Source of the DNA: an uncultured Oscillospiraceae bacterium
Lineage (GTDB): Bacteria; Bacillota; Clostridia; Oscillospirales; Oscillospiraceae
DNA: 64,000 bases
Assembly: GCA_947625285.1 (NCBI GenBank)
Contig: CANQNS010000002.1
Span: 62,001-126,000 of the forward strand
Direction: 5' to 3'
Within the stretch, counting starts at the first letter, position 1. The number at the start of each line of letters is the position of its first letter. Below, one piece after another: positions 44,550 to 54,385 of this stretch. The position numbers and the translations under genes were made by a program. The notes under the pieces were generated by a model. It made no database searches. It was not told the origin of the DNA and was given only the letters and a program-made list of their open reading frames with translations.

Positions 44550-44836
44550 ATCAAGGCACGCTGCTCCGGCGGGAGCAGTATGCCCTGCGACGATCCGGGA
44601 GATTGCGCCGACGGGCGGGAACTCACGGGGAGCAAGTCCGGGGCTTCTGAGGGAAAAGGAGCCTGGAATCGGACGGAGCGGTTTTTCCGTACCGCGTATA
44701 TCGCCTGGCAAAAGAAACACCGGCCCAGCCGGGTTGTTTTTTGGGACGGGGCCTGATACGCACGGAACAGTGTACAGAAAATCCGCGGCCCGTGCGAGAA
44801 CACGTAAAACTCGTACAAAATCATGGAGGAAAATCA
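44550..44836 (+). promoter_or_regulatory. Long structured 5' leader of the S10 operon
   Basis: No ORF of note. It contains several GC-rich stems and, at 44716-44743, CCGGC-CCA-GCCGG followed by GTTGTTTTTT, a terminator-like attenuator. In other bacteria L4 controls the S10 operon through its leader; whether this one does is not shown by the sequence. Confidence 0.55.
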
Positions 44837-45148
44837 ATGGCATCCAAAAAAATGATCCGCATCCGCCTGAAGGCATACGATCACCAGTTGATCGACAAGG
44901 CCGCTGAGACCATCGTGGAGACCGCCAAGCGGACCGAGGCCCGCGTCTCCGGTCCTATCCCTCTGCCCACCCAGAAGGAGGTCGTCACCATCCTGCGGGC
45001 CGTCCACAAAGATAAGGACAGCCGCGAGCAGTTCGAGCGGCGCACCCACAAGAGACTGATCGACATCATGAACCCCACCCAGAAGACCGTGGAAGCCCTG
45101 ATGAGCCTGGAGCTGCCCGCCGGCGTGGAGATCGAGATCAAGCTGTAA
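44837..45148 (+). CDS. rpsJ: Ribosomal protein S10
   Basis: 103-aa 30S protein (also NusE in antitermination). It starts [20 protein letters not shown] and contains [16 protein letters not shown] and [12 protein letters not shown] at 44837 follows GGAGG. First gene of the ribosomal superoperon. The 108-bp spacer to rplC is unusually long for this cluster and holds a hairpin (see next entry). Confidence 0.98.
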   Translation: MASKKMIRIRLKAYDHQLIDKAAETIVETAKRTEARVSGPIPLPTQKEVVTILRAVHKDKDSREQFERRTHKRLIDIMNPTQKTVEALMSLELPAGVEIEIKL

Positions 45149-45170
45149 AGACACATTGTAAAATAGTCAG

Positions 45171-45225
45171 CTAACCCACAGTCTGCGCGAGCAGACGGGT
45201 CATGTTGCGCGGCCGCCGTTACCGG
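45171..45225 (+). other. Hairpins in the rpsJ-rplC spacer
   Basis: ACCC-GTCTGC-GCGA-GCAGAC-GGGT, followed by a GGCCG/CGGCC stem. No T-run, so more likely a processing or translational-control structure than a terminator. Confidence 0.45.
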
Positions 45226-45256
45226 CCGTCCAACCAATAACCGAAGGAGGAAAACC

Positions 45257-45979
45257 ATGAATAAAGCCATCATTGGCAAGAAGGTCGGGATGACCCAGAT
45301 CTTCGACGAGACGGGCAAGGTCGTCCCCGTCACGGTCATTGAGGCCGGCCCCTGCGTGGTCGCCCAGAAAAAGACCGTGGAGAAAGAGGGCTACGACGCC
45401 GTCCAGCTGGGCTTCGAGGATGTTGCCGAGAAGAAGCTCACCAAACCGGAAAAAGGCCACCTGGAAAAAGCGGGCGTGCCTTTGAAGAAGCACCTGCACG
45501 AGTTTAAGCTCGATGACGCCGCCTCCATGAACGTGGGCGACGAGCTGAAGGCCGACGTGTTCGCCGAGGGCGACCATGTGGACGTCACCGGCGTCAGCAA
45601 GGGCAAGGGCTACGCCGGCGTCATCAAGCGCTGGGGCGCCCAGCGCACCCCCACCAGCCACGGCGGCGGCCCGGTCCACCGGCACGCCGGTTCCATGGGC
45701 TCGTCCACCGATCCCTCCCGGATCTTCAAGGGCAAGATCGGCGCCGGCCACATGGGCGTGGAGCAGGTCACGGTCCAGAACCTGGACGTGGTGAAGGTAG
45801 ACCCCGAGATGAACATGATCGTCCTGCGGGGCGCGGTCCCCGGACCCAAGGGCGGCATCGTGTACATCGAGTCCACCGTCAAGCACATCGCGGAGAAGCA
45901 CGCGGCCGCCGCGGTCAGCGTCAACCCCCAGAAGCAGTCCGGGCGCAACCCCCAGAAGGCCTCTGCGCGTAACCGCTGA
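45257..45979 (+). CDS. rplC: Ribosomal protein L3
   Basis: 240-aa 50S protein near the peptidyl transferase centre. [15 protein letters not shown] at the start and the central loop [24 protein letters not shown] are diagnostic. ATG follows AAGGAGG. The C-terminal tail after about residue 210 is Ala/Asn/Lys-rich and longer than the common about 209 aa. Confidence 0.98.
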   Translation: MNKAIIGKKVGMTQIFDETGKVVPVTVIEAGPCVVAQKKTVEKEGYDAVQLGFEDVAEKKLTKPEKGHLEKAGVPLKKHLHEFKLDDAASMNVGDELKADVFAEGDHVDVTGVSKGKGYAGVIKRWGAQRTPTSHGGGPVHRHAGSMGSSTDPSRIFKGKIGAGHMGVEQVTVQNLDVVKVDPEMNMIVLRGAVPGPKGGIVYIESTVKHIAEKHAAAAVSVNPQKQSGRNPQKASARNR

Positions 45980-45997
45980 GAGAAAGGAGAGTAACAA

Positions 45998-46621
45998 ATG
46001 CCTAAAGCGAAATTGGTCAATATGGCCGGCCAGCAGATCGGCGAGTATGAGCTCTCCGAGGCCGTTTTCGGCATCGAGCCGAACAAGGCCGTGCTCCATT
46101 CCAGCGTAGTGAACTACCTGGCAAACCAGCGGCAGGGCACCCAGAGCGCCTTGACTAAGGGCGAGGTGTCCTACACCACCAAAAAGCCCTGGCGGCAGAA
46201 GGACACCGGCCGTGCCCGCGCCGGCTATGCCGGCTCCCCCGTGTGGCGTCACGGCGGCGTGGCTTTCGCGCCCAAGCCCCGGGATTACAGCTATTCCCTC
46301 ACCAAGAAGACCAAGCGTCTTGCCATGAAGAGCGCGCTGTCCGGCAAGGCGGCCGACAACGCCGTGGTGGTGGTGGACGGCCTGCACATGGACGAGATCA
46401 AGACCAAGAGCTTCAAGTCCTTCCTGGATAACGCCGGCATCGCCGGTAAGGCCCTTGTCATCACGGAGAACGTGGACGAGAACGTGCTCAAGTCCGCCCG
46501 GAACATCGCCGGCGTCAGCGTGACTACCGCCACCATCCTCTCCCCGTACACCATCCTGTGCGGCGGGACCCTTGTGGTGGACAAGGCCGCGGTCCAGAAA
46601 ATCGAGGAGGTGTTCGCCTGA
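45998..46621 (+). CDS. rplD: Ribosomal protein L4
   Basis: 207-aa 50S protein lining the exit tunnel and often a regulator of the S10 operon. GEVSYTTKKPWRQKDTGRAR is the tunnel loop; the start MPKAKLVNMAGQQIGE fits the family. Overlaps rplW by 1 bp. Confidence 0.98.
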   Translation: MPKAKLVNMAGQQIGEYELSEAVFGIEPNKAVLHSSVVNYLANQRQGTQSALTKGEVSYTTKKPWRQKDTGRARAGYAGSPVWRHGGVAFAPKPRDYSYSLTKKTKRLAMKSALSGKAADNAVVVVDGLHMDEIKTKSFKSFLDNAGIAGKALVITENVDENVLKSARNIAGVSVTTATILSPYTILCGGTLVVDKAAVQKIEEVFA

Positions 46622-46917
46622 TGAAATCCCCCTATGATGTGATAATCAGCCCGGTGATCACCGAGCAGTCCATGGAGGACCTGGACATCAAGAAGTATGC
46701 CTTCAAGGTCGCCAGGGACGCCAACAAGATCGAGATCAAAAAAGCGATCGAGGAGATCTTCGGCGTGACCGTCATCAAGGTCACCACGACCCATATGCGG
46801 GGCAAGACCCGCCGGCAGGGCCGGTTCCCCGAGGGGACCAGCGCCAGCTGGAAGAAGGCCGTCGTGAAGCTCTCCGCCGACTCGAAGAACATTGAGATCT
46901 TCGAAGGCATGGCGTAA
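46621..46917 (+). CDS. rplW: Ribosomal protein L23
   Basis: 98-aa protein at the tunnel exit, docking site for trigger factor and SRP. It has [14 protein letters not shown] and [15 protein letters not shown] at 46621 shares its A with the rplD stop (TGATG); the track start lies in rplD. Confidence 0.97.
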   Translation: MKSPYDVIISPVITEQSMEDLDIKKYAFKVARDANKIEIKKAIEEIFGVTVIKVTTTHMRGKTRRQGRFPEGTSASWKKAVVKLSADSKNIEIFEGMA

Positions 46918-46931
46918 GGGAGGAAGAAGAA

Positions 46932-47768
46932 ATGGCTATCAAGACTTATAAACCCGTTACGCCGTCCCGCCGGCACATGACCGTCTCGGGATTCGAGGGC
47001 GTGGAGAAGCATGTCCGGCCCGAGCGCACCCTCACCGAGACCGTCAAGAAGCACGCCGGCCGCAACAGCTACGGCCGCATCACCGTCCGCCACCACGGCG
47101 GCGGCAACAAGCAGAAGTACCGCGTCATCGACTGGAAGCGGTCCCGGGAGGGCGAGGACGCCACCGTCCAGCGGCTGGAGTACGACCCCAACCGTTCCGC
47201 CTTCATCGCGCTGCTCCAGTACCCCGACGGCCAGAAGAGCTATATCCTGGCTCCCGTGGGCCTGAAGGCCGGCGACACCGTGGAGGCCGGCCCCGCCGCC
47301 GACATCAAGCCCGGCAACTGCCTGCCTCTGGCAAACATCCCCGTGGGCACCGTGATCCACAACGTGGAGATGTACCCCGGCAAGGGTGCCCAGCTGGTCC
47401 GTGCGGCGGGCAACGCCGCCCAGTTGATGGCGAAGGAAGGCGCCATGGCTACCATCCGTATGCCCTCCGGCGAGATGCGGAAGATCCGCCTGGAGTGCAA
47501 GGCCACCGTGGGCCAGGTGGGCAACGCCGACCACGCCAACGTGGCTATCGGCAAGGCCGGCCGCAAGCGGCACATGGGCTGGCGGCCCACCGTCCGCGGC
47601 TCCGTCATGAACCCTGTGGACCACCCCCACGGCGGCGGCGAGGGCAAGGCCCCCGTTGGCCGGCCCGGTCCTGTGACCCCTTGGGGCAAGCCCACTCTCG
47701 GCTATAAGACGCGCAAGAAGAAGAACGCTTCCGACAAGTTCATCGTCAAGCGCCGCAACGCCAAATAA
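46932..47768 (+). CDS. rplB: Ribosomal protein L2
   Basis: 278-aa core 50S protein. [36 protein letters not shown] and the highly conserved [15 protein letters not shown] are visible. Normal length, preceded by GGGAGGAAG. Confidence 0.99.
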   Translation: MAIKTYKPVTPSRRHMTVSGFEGVEKHVRPERTLTETVKKHAGRNSYGRITVRHHGGGNKQKYRVIDWKRSREGEDATVQRLEYDPNRSAFIALLQYPDGQKSYILAPVGLKAGDTVEAGPAADIKPGNCLPLANIPVGTVIHNVEMYPGKGAQLVRAAGNAAQLMAKEGAMATIRMPSGEMRKIRLECKATVGQVGNADHANVAIGKAGRKRHMGWRPTVRGSVMNPVDHPHGGGEGKAPVGRPGPVTPWGKPTLGYKTRKKKNASDKFIVKRRNAK

Positions 47769-47780
47769 GGAGGGAAGAAC

Positions 47781-48050
47781 ATGTCAAGAAGCATCAAGAA
47801 AGGTCCGTTCGCCGCTCCCGAGCTTTTGAAGCGCGTGGACGAGCTGAACAAGACGGGCGAAAAGAAGGTCCTGAAGACCTGGAGCCGCGCTTCCACCATT
47901 TTCCCGTCCTTCGTCGGTCACACCATCGCCGTCCACGACGGCCGCCGTCATGTTCCCGTGTACGTCACCGAGGACATGGTGGGCCACAAGCTGGGCGAGT
48001 TTGCTCCCACGCGGACCTTCCGGGGCCACGCTGGCAGCAAGACCAAGTAA
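47781..48050 (+). CDS. rpsS: Ribosomal protein S19
   Basis: 89-aa 30S head protein: [43 protein letters not shown] and the C-terminal [14 protein letters not shown]. It follows AAGGAGGGAAG. Confidence 0.98.
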   Translation: MSRSIKKGPFAAPELLKRVDELNKTGEKKVLKTWSRASTIFPSFVGHTIAVHDGRRHVPVYVTEDMVGHKLGEFAPTRTFRGHAGSKTK

Positions 48051-48062
48051 GGGGGACCGGAC

Positions 48063-48398
48063 ATGGAAGCAACTGCGAAAGCAAAGTATATCCGCATCTC
48101 GCCCCGTAAGGCGCAGATCGTGTGCGAGCTGATAAAGGGAAAGCCCACCAAGTACGCCGAGGCGATCCTGAAAAGCACGCCCAAGGCCGCCAGCGAGCCG
48201 CTGCTGAAGCTGCTCAAAAGCGCCTGCGCCAACGCGGAGAACAACTACGAGATGGACCCGGACAACCTGGTGATCACCGAATGCATCGCCACCGCCGGCC
48301 CCATCCTGAAGCGGGGCCAGCCCCGCGCCCACGGCCGGATGTACCGCATCAACAAGCGCACCAGCCACATCACCCTGACCGTGGCTGAGAAAGAGTAA
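48063..48398 (+). CDS. rplV: Ribosomal protein L22
   Basis: 111-aa 50S tunnel protein: [19 protein letters not shown]...[10 protein letters not shown] and the tunnel hairpin [24 protein letters not shown]. Macrolide-resistance insertions typically occur in this loop; it looks wild type. Confidence 0.98.
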   Translation: MEATAKAKYIRISPRKAQIVCELIKGKPTKYAEAILKSTPKAASEPLLKLLKSACANAENNYEMDPDNLVITECIATAGPILKRGQPRAHGRMYRINKRTSHITLTVAEKE

Positions 48399-48413
48399 GG
48401 GAGGAGGCAGAAT

Positions 48414-49307
48414 ATGGGACAGAAAGTTCATCCCCACGGTATGCGCGTGGGCGTCATCAAGGACTGGGACTCTCGCTGGTATGCCCGTGCCGATAAGGTG
48501 GGCGACCTGATCGTCGAGGACTACAAGATCCGCAATTATCTGAAGAAGGCCCTCTATTCCGCCGGCGTTCCCACCATCGAGATCGAGCGCGACAGCGCCA
48601 AGGTCCGCATCTTCATCCACTGCTCCCGCCCCGGCGTCGTGATCGGCAAGGGCGGCGCGGAGATCGAGCGGCTGCGCCTGGAGGTGGAGAAGCTGATCGG
48701 CAAGCCCGTGGCGCTTTCCATCGTGGAGGTCCGCACCCCCGACACCAACGCCCAGCTGGTGGCTGAGAACATCGCCGCCCAGCTTGAAAAGCGCATCGGC
48801 TTCCGCCGGGCCATGAAAAACGCCATCGGCCGCGCCATGCGCATGGGCGCCAAGGGCATCAAGGTCATGTGCGCCGGCCGTCTGGGCGGCGCGGAGATCG
48901 CCCGCTCCGAGAGCTATCACGAGGGCACCATCCCCCTGCAGACCATCCGTGCCGACATCGACTACGGCTTCGCTGAGGCGGCCACCACCTATGGCCGCGT
49001 GGGCGTGAAGGTCTGGATCTACAAGGGCGAGGTCCTCACCACCACCCTGCGTACCACCCCCCGGGTCATGGATATGAACCGGCGGGATAACCGCGACCGG
49101 CGCGACCGTCGTGACCGCCGGAACGACCGGGGCGGCCGCGGCGGCTATAACCGGGACAACCGGGGCGGCTACAACCGGGGCGGCCAGGGCGGCTATAACC
49201 GGGATAACCGGGGCGGCTACAACCGCGACGGCGCCCGTCCGGCGGGCCCCCGCCCGGCGGCTCCCCGTCCCGCGGCCCCCGCTGCTAAGGAAGGAGGCGA
49301 CGCGTAA
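48414..49307 (+). CDS. rpsC: Ribosomal protein S3 with a long RGG-like tail
   Basis: 30S protein at the mRNA entrance. Residues 1 to about 220 are a normal S3: [22 protein letters not shown], a KH domain with [15 protein letters not shown], and the conserved [16 protein letters not shown]. From about residue 222 an extra low-complexity tail follows: [12 protein letters not shown], four GGYNR-type repeats, then a Pro/Ala stretch. Total 297 aa against about 220 typical. The tail is encoded in frame before the rplP start and so is translated; its resemblance to RNA-binding RGG regions is noteworthy. Confidence 0.97.
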   Translation: MGQKVHPHGMRVGVIKDWDSRWYARADKVGDLIVEDYKIRNYLKKALYSAGVPTIEIERDSAKVRIFIHCSRPGVVIGKGGAEIERLRLEVEKLIGKPVALSIVEVRTPDTNAQLVAENIAAQLEKRIGFRRAMKNAIGRAMRMGAKGIKVMCAGRLGGAEIARSESYHEGTIPLQTIRADIDYGFAEAATTYGRVGVKVWIYKGEVLTTTLRTTPRVMDMNRRDNRDRRDRRDRRNDRGGRGGYNRDNRGGYNRGGQGGYNRDNRGGYNRDGARPAGPRPAAPRPAAPAAKEGGDA

Positions 49308-49756
49308 TGCTGATGCCCAAACGTGTTAAGTACCGCCGCGTCCAGCGCGGACGCATGCGCGGCAAGGCCACCCGCGGCAACTTCGTCGCCTACGGCGATT
49401 ACGGCATGGCCGCTACCGAGCCCTGCTGGATCACCGCCAACCAGATCGAGGCGGCCCGTGTTGCCATGAACCGTTACATGAAGCGCGGCGGCAAGGTCTG
49501 GATCAAGATCTTCCCCGACAAGCCCGTGACGAAGAAACCCGCCGAGACCCGTATGGGCTCCGGCAAGGGCGCGCCGGAATTCTGGGTAGCCGTGGTCAAG
49601 CCTGGCCGCGTGCTGTTCGAGATCGCCGGCGTGGACGAGGCCACGGCCCGCGAGGCCGTCCGCCTGGCCAGCCACAAGCTGCCCTGCAAGACCAAATTCA
49701 TCGCCCGCGAGGGTGTCGCGGCCGAGGAGACTGGAGGCGAAGCAGATGAAGGCTGA
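49307..49756 (+). CDS. rplP: Ribosomal protein L16
   Basis: 149-aa 50S protein: [51 protein letters not shown] overlaps the rpsC stop (TAATG). It runs into rpmC by 11 bp. Confidence 0.98.
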   Translation: MLMPKRVKYRRVQRGRMRGKATRGNFVAYGDYGMAATEPCWITANQIEAARVAMNRYMKRGGKVWIKIFPDKPVTKKPAETRMGSGKGAPEFWVAVVKPGRVLFEIAGVDEATAREAVRLASHKLPCKTKFIAREGVAAEETGGEADEG

Positions 49757-49937
49757 AGAGATCCGCTCCCTGTCTGTGAGCGAGCTGGAAGGCAAGCTGG
49801 CGGAACTGAAAAAGGACCTTTTCATGCTCCGTATGCAGCACGCCACCAATCATCTTGACAACCCCCTGAAGATCCCCGCCGTGCGCCGGGATATCGCAAG
49901 GGTCAAGACCGTGATCCGCGAGAAGAAGGAGGCTTGA
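49746..49937 (+). CDS. rpmC: Ribosomal protein L29
   Basis: 63-aa 50S protein: [39 protein letters not shown] at 49746 is chosen by family start and the GGAGGCG before it; the track adds 11 residues from rplP. Confidence 0.97.
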   Translation: MKAEEIRSLSVSELEGKLAELKKDLFMLRMQHATNHLDNPLKIPAVRRDIARVKTVIREKKEA

Positions 49938-49939
49938 AG

Positions 49940-50203
49940 ATGAGCGAAGTGAGAACGAGTACCCGCAAGACCCGCGTGGGCAAGGTGGTCTCCGACAAGA
50001 TGGATAAGACCGTCGTCGTCATCGTGGAGGACCGGGTGGCCCATAAGACGTATAACAAGATCATCGGACGCACCTACCGGCTGAAGGCCCACGACGAGAA
50101 CAACGAGTGCGGCGTCGGCGACCGCGTCCGGGTGATGGAGACCCGCCCCCTGAGCCGCGATAAGCGTTGGCGCGTGGTCGAGATCATCGAGAAGGCTAAG
50201 TAA
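49940..50203 (+). CDS. rpsQ: Ribosomal protein S17
   Basis: 87-aa 30S protein: [44 protein letters not shown] at 49940 has AAGGAGG at ideal distance; the TTG two codons earlier overlaps the rpmC stop. Confidence 0.97.
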   Translation: MSEVRTSTRKTRVGKVVSDKMDKTVVVIVEDRVAHKTYNKIIGRTYRLKAHDENNECGVGDRVRVMETRPLSRDKRWRVVEIIEKAK

Positions 50204-50215
50204 GGAGGCGTCGAA

Positions 50216-50584
50216 ATGATACAGGCTGAAAGCTATCTGAAAGTAGCCGACAACACCGGCGCCAAGGAGATCAAGACCATCCGCGTGCTGGGCGGCTCCC
50301 GGCGCAAGTACGGCAACATCGGCGACGTGATCGTCGCCTCCGTGCGTAAGGCCGCTCCCGGCGGGACGGTGAAAAAGGGCGACGTGGTGAAGGCCGTCAT
50401 CGTCCGCACCGCCAGCGGCGTGCGCCGCGCCGACGGCACCTATGTGCGCTTCGACGAGAATGCCGCCGTGCTGATCCGCGAGGATGGCAATCCCACCGGC
50501 ACCCGTATTTTTGGACCGGTCGCCCGCGAGCTGCGCGACAAGGATTACATGAAGATCCTGTCCCTGGCTCCGGAAGTAATTTAA
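50216..50584 (+). CDS. rplN: Ribosomal protein L14
   Basis: 122-aa 50S protein: [55 protein letters not shown]. Start behind AAGGAGGCG. Confidence 0.98.
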   Translation: MIQAESYLKVADNTGAKEIKTIRVLGGSRRKYGNIGDVIVASVRKAAPGGTVKKGDVVKAVIVRTASGVRRADGTYVRFDENAAVLIREDGNPTGTRIFGPVARELRDKDYMKILSLAPEVI

Positions 50585-50597
50585 GGAGGCCGGAAGT

Positions 50598-50903
50598 ATG
50601 GAAATTCGTAGAGACGACACCGTCGTCGTCCTGTCCGGCAAGGACAAGGGCAAGAAGGGCAAGGTCCTGAAGGCCTTCCCCAAGGAGGGTAAGGTCATCG
50701 TGGCCGGCGTCAACGTGGCCAGCCGCCACCGCAAGCCCCGTAACCAGCAGGAAGAGGGCGGCATCATCAAGATGGAGACCCCCATCTATACCTGCAAGGT
50801 GCAGGTCGTCTGCCCCAAGTGCGGCAAGGCCACCCGCGTGGCCCATACCGCCAAGGACGGCAAGAACGTCCGCGTCTGCAAGAAGTGCGGCGCGGAGCTG
50901 TAA
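50598..50903 (+). CDS. rplX: Ribosomal protein L24
   Basis: 101-aa 50S protein: KOW motif [20 protein letters not shown] near the start, and a C-terminal zinc-ribbon-like CPKCGK...VCKKCG, the Cys-containing form of L24. Confidence 0.97.
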   Translation: MEIRRDDTVVVLSGKDKGKKGKVLKAFPKEGKVIVAGVNVASRHRKPRNQQEEGGIIKMETPIYTCKVQVVCPKCGKATRVAHTAKDGKNVRVCKKCGAEL

Positions 50904-50916
50904 GGAGGAGGAAGCA

Positions 50917-51456
50917 ATGGCCAGATTGAAAGAAATGTACGTCAAAGAGGTCGCTCCCGCCCTCATGCAGAAGTTCCAGTACAAGTCCTCCATGCAGATC
51001 CCCCGGCTGGATAAGATCGTGGTGAGCGTGGGCTGCGGCGACTGCAAGGACAACGCCAAGGCTCTGGACAACGTGATCAAGGAGATCACCGCCATCACCG
51101 GCCAGAAGGCCGTGGCCACCACCGCCCGCAAGTCCATCGCTAACTTCAAGCTGCGCGAGGGCATGAAGGTGGGCGTGAAGGTCACGCTGCGTCAGGAGCG
51201 GATGTGGGAGTTTCTGGACAGGCTCTTCAACGTGTCCCTGCCCCGTGTCCGCGACTTCCGGGGCATCAGCCCGGACGCCTTTGACGGCCGCGGCAACTAC
51301 TCCCTGGGTCTGAAGGAGCAGATCATCTTCCCGGAGATCGACTATGACAAGATCGAAAAGCTCCGGGGCATGAACATCGCCATCTGCACCACCGCCAAGA
51401 CCGACGAGGAAGCACGCGAGTTCCTGCGCCTGATGGGCGCGCCGTTCGCGGGTTAA
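50917..51456 (+). CDS. rplE: Ribosomal protein L5
   Basis: 179-aa 50S protein binding 5S r[51 protein letters not shown], and the C-terminal [20 protein letters not shown]. Start behind AAGGAGGAGG. Confidence 0.98.
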   Translation: MARLKEMYVKEVAPALMQKFQYKSSMQIPRLDKIVVSVGCGDCKDNAKALDNVIKEITAITGQKAVATTARKSIANFKLREGMKVGVKVTLRQERMWEFLDRLFNVSLPRVRDFRGISPDAFDGRGNYSLGLKEQIIFPEIDYDKIEKLRGMNIAICTTAKTDEEAREFLRLMGAPFAG

Positions 51457-51470
51457 GGAGGAGATTCGTA

Positions 51471-51656
51471 ATGGCTAAACTTTCTATGAAGCTCAAGCAG
51501 CAGGCTCCGGCCAAGTACTCCACCCGGAAGTACAACCGCTGCAAGATCTGCGGCCGTCCCCACGCCTATCTGCGCAACTACGGCATCTGCCGTATCTGCT
51601 TCCGCAACCTGGCCTACAAGGGCCAGATCCCCGGCGTGCGCAAGGCTTCCTGGTAA
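51471..51656 (+). CDS. rpsZ: Ribosomal protein S14, zinc-binding type
   Basis: 61-aa type Z S14: [20 protein letters not shown] supplies four zinc-binding cysteines; the C-terminus [11 protein letters not shown] is diagnostic. An unusually long gap of 201 bp follows before rpsH. Confidence 0.97.
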   Translation: MAKLSMKLKQQAPAKYSTRKYNRCKICGRPHAYLRNYGICRICFRNLAYKGQIPGVRKASW

Positions 51657-51857
51657 GCCGAAAGGGACCCGCACAGGTGGCCCCAGGACCGGGCTGACCC
51701 GGCCCTGGGCACACCCATGTTTTAAGGTATCACGCCCCGAGGGGTCGGGGCACGATATACACCCGTGAAAGGCCGCGCTTCAATCGCGTATTGACCCGGA
51801 ACCTCACGGCATCCACCGCTGACAACAGCGGTAACTCTGAATGAAGGAGGATCATCC
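51657..51857 (+). other. Structured 201-bp spacer between rpsZ and rpsH
   Basis: Two stems are visible: CCAGG-CCGGG/CCCGG-CCTGG (about 51680-51710) and GCCCCGA-GGGG-TCGGGGC (51734-51752), neither with a good T-run. Elsewhere in the superoperon genes are 10-20 bp apart. It may be an internal control or processing region, for example for autogenous control by S8; this is inference. Confidence 0.5.
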
Positions 51858-52256
51858 ATGCAGATCACCGACCCCATCGCAGATATGCTGACCCGCATCC
51901 GCAACGCCGGAACGGCCAAGCATGAGACAGTGGACGTTCCCGCGTCCAAGATGAAAAAGGCCATCGCCGATATACTTCTCAACGAGGGTTATATCAAGGG
52001 CTATCAGCTCGTGGACGACGGCACCCAGGGCGTCATTCGCATCACCCTGAAGTACCTCCCCGGCAAGGAGAAGGCTATCACCGGTCTGCGCCGCGTGTCC
52101 AAGCCCGGTCTCCGCGTCTATGCCGGGGCTGACGAGCTGCCCCGCGTGCTGCGCGGTCTGGGCATCGCCATCATCTCCACCTCCAAGGGCATCATGACCG
52201 ACAAGGAAGCCCGCAAGCTCCATGTCGGCGGCGAGGTCCTTGCGTTCGTATGGTAA
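51858..52256 (+). CDS. rpsH: Ribosomal protein S8
   Basis: 132-aa 30S protein and, in other bacteria, repressor of the spc operon. [15 protein letters not shown] at the start and [27 protein letters not shown] at the end. Behind AAGGAGG. Confidence 0.98.
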   Translation: MQITDPIADMLTRIRNAGTAKHETVDVPASKMKKAIADILLNEGYIKGYQLVDDGTQGVIRITLKYLPGKEKAITGLRRVSKPGLRVYAGADELPRVLRGLGIAIISTSKGIMTDKEARKLHVGGEVLAFVW

Positions 52257-52270
52257 GGAGGTAGCGGAAT

Positions 52271-52813
52271 ATGTCTAGAATCGGCAGAGCGCCCATCGCC
52301 ATTCCCGCCGGCGTCACCGTCACGGTAGGCGAGGGCAACGAGATCACCGTCAAAGGCCCCAAGGGTCAGCTGACCCAGTTCGTGTCCCCCAACATGACCG
52401 TGGAGGTCGAGGGCAACGTGCTGCACGTCAAGCGTCCCGACGACGAGGCCGCCAGCCGCTCCGTACACGGCCTGACCCGGACTTTGATCCACAACATGGT
52501 CGTGGGCGTCACGGAGGGCTTCTCCAAGACTCTGGAGATCAATGGCGTGGGCTACCGCGCCGCTAAGGAAGGCAAGAACCTTGTCATGAACCTGGGCTTC
52601 AGCCATCAGGTGACCGTCCCCGACACGGAGGATATCACCACGGAGGTGCCCAACCCCAACCAGGTCATCGTGAAGGGTATCGATAAACAGAAGGTCGGCC
52701 AGTTTGCGGCCGATGTCCGCGCCAAGCGTCCGCCGGAGCCCTATAAGGGCAAGGGCATCAAGTACGCCGACGAGGTCATCATCCGCAAGGAAGGCAAGAC
52801 CGGCGCGAAGTAA
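52271..52813 (+). CDS. rplF: Ribosomal protein L6
   Basis: 180-aa 50S protein: [47 protein letters not shown] and the C-terminal [16 protein letters not shown]. Normal length, duplicated L6 fold. Confidence 0.98.
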   Translation: MSRIGRAPIAIPAGVTVTVGEGNEITVKGPKGQLTQFVSPNMTVEVEGNVLHVKRPDDEAASRSVHGLTRTLIHNMVVGVTEGFSKTLEINGVGYRAAKEGKNLVMNLGFSHQVTVPDTEDITTEVPNPNQVIVKGIDKQKVGQFAADVRAKRPPEPYKGKGIKYADEVIIRKEGKTGAK

Positions 52814-52828
52814 GAGGAGGTGTGCTGA

Positions 52829-53188
52829 ATGGTTACAAGACCCGATACGAAGGCAAAGCGTGAAAGACGCCATTACCGGCTGCGCTTCAAGATCAAAGGC
52901 ACGCCCGAGCGTCCTCGTCTTTGCGTGTTCCGCAGCGAGAAACACATTTACGCCCAGGTCATCGACGACGTGGCCGGCAAGACCCTGGCGGCCGCCGGCA
53001 GCAACGAGAAGGGCTTCGAGGGCGTGGGCTCCAATCAGGAGGCCGCGAAGAAGGTCGGCAAGATGGTGGCGGAACGGGCCGTCAAGGCCGGCGTCGAGAC
53101 CGTGGTGTTCGACCGTGGCGGCTATGTCTATCACGGCCGCGTGAAGGCTCTGGCCGAGGGCGCCCGCGAGGGCGGCCTGAAATTCTGA
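52829..53188 (+). CDS. rplR: Ribosomal protein L18
   Basis: 119-aa 5S rRNA-binding protein: [35 protein letters not shown], and C-terminal [27 protein letters not shown]. Confidence 0.98.
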   Translation: MVTRPDTKAKRERRHYRLRFKIKGTPERPRLCVFRSEKHIYAQVIDDVAGKTLAAAGSNEKGFEGVGSNQEAAKKVGKMVAERAVKAGVETVVFDRGGYVYHGRVKALAEGAREGGLKF

Positions 53189-53204
53189 GGGAGGAGGAAA
53201 CGAA

Positions 53205-53732
53205 ATGGCATATCAGAACGATCGGCGGCCCCGCCGCAGAGAGGAGCAGGAAGCTCCCGAATTCGTGGAAAAAGTAGTTTCCCTCAACCGCGTCGCCAAG
53301 ACCGTCAAGGGCGGCCGCATCATGCGCTTCGCCGCGCTTTGCGTGGTGGGCGACGGCAAGGGCCGGGTGGGCTACGGCACCGGCAAGGCCAACGAGGTGT
53401 CCGAGGCCATCCGCAAGGGCCTGGAGGACGCCAAGAAGAATCTGACCAACATCACCCTGTCCGGGACCACCATCCCCCATGAGGTGATCGGCGCGTTCGG
53501 CGCGGGCCGGGTCATCTTGAAGCCCGCCGCCCCCGGTACCGGCATCATCGCCGGCTCCGCGGTCCGTGCGGTCATGGAGGCCGCCGGCATCAGCGACATC
53601 CGCGCCAAGTGCCTGCGCAGCAACAACCCCGGCAACGTGGTGGCCGCCACCATGGCCGGCCTGACCAGTCTGCGCGACGTCCAGCAGGTGGCCGCCGTCC
53701 GGGGCAAGACCCCCGGTGAGATCCTGGGTTAA
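53205..53732 (+). CDS. rpsE: Ribosomal protein S5
   Basis: 175-aa 30S fidelity protein: [47 protein letters not shown] and [20 protein letters not shown]. Residues of the spectinomycin loop (TVKGGR) look wild type. Confidence 0.98.
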   Translation: MAYQNDRRPRRREEQEAPEFVEKVVSLNRVAKTVKGGRIMRFAALCVVGDGKGRVGYGTGKANEVSEAIRKGLEDAKKNLTNITLSGTTIPHEVIGAFGAGRVILKPAAPGTGIIAGSAVRAVMEAAGISDIRAKCLRSNNPGNVVAATMAGLTSLRDVQQVAAVRGKTPGEILG

Positions 53733-53745
53733 GGAGGCGCACACC

Positions 53746-53928
53746 ATGGAAAAGAAACTGAGGATCGAGCTCGTCAAGAGCCTGAACGGCCGTCACGACA
53801 AGCACATCGCGACCGCCGCATCCCTGGGCCTGCACAAGATCGGCCAGTCCACCGTGCAGCCCGATAACCCCCAGACCCGCGGCAAGATCGCCCAGATCGG
53901 CTATCTTGTGAAGGTCACGGAAGAATAA
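53746..53928 (+). CDS. rpmD: Ribosomal protein L30
   Basis: 60-aa 50S protein: LRIELVKSLNGRHDKHIATAASLGLHKI. ATG at 53746 gives the family length; the track adds ten residues from the rpsE end. Confidence 0.97.
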   Translation: MEKKLRIELVKSLNGRHDKHIATAASLGLHKIGQSTVQPDNPQTRGKIAQIGYLVKVTEE

Positions 53929-53940
53929 GGAGGGGCCAAA

Positions 53941-54384
53941 ATGGAAATTCATGAACTTTCCCCCGCTCCCGGCAGCCGCAAGGCGGCCTGGCGGAAGGGC
54001 CGCGGCCATTCCACCGGCAACGGCAAGACCGCCGGCCGGGGCCACAAGGGCCAGAACGCCCGCAGCGGCGGCGGGGTCCGCGTGGGCTTCGAGGGCGGCC
54101 AGATGCCTCTGGCCCGCCGCGTCCCCAAGCGGGGCTTCAACAACATCTTTGCCAAGCCCCTGGAGTCGGTCAATGTGAGCGTGCTCAACGACCGCTTCCC
54201 CGACGGCGCGGAGGTGGACGCCCAGGCCCTGCTGGACGCCGGCGTGCTCAGCAAGTGCCAGTACGGCGTCAAGATCCTGGGCAACGGCGATATCACCAAG
54301 AAGCTCACGGTCCGCGCCAAGGCCTTCTCCGCCTCTGCCAAAGAAAAGATAGAGGCCGCAGGCGGAAAGGCTGAGGTGGTGTAA
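53941..54384 (+). CDS. rplO: Ribosomal protein L15
   Basis: 147-aa 50S protein: [62 protein letters not shown]. One base separates its stop from the secY start region. Confidence 0.98.
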   Translation: MEIHELSPAPGSRKAAWRKGRGHSTGNGKTAGRGHKGQNARSGGGVRVGFEGGQMPLARRVPKRGFNNIFAKPLESVNVSVLNDRFPDGAEVDAQALLDAGVLSKCQYGVKILGNGDITKKLTVRAKAFSASAKEKIEAAGGKAEVV

Positions 54385-54385
54385 A

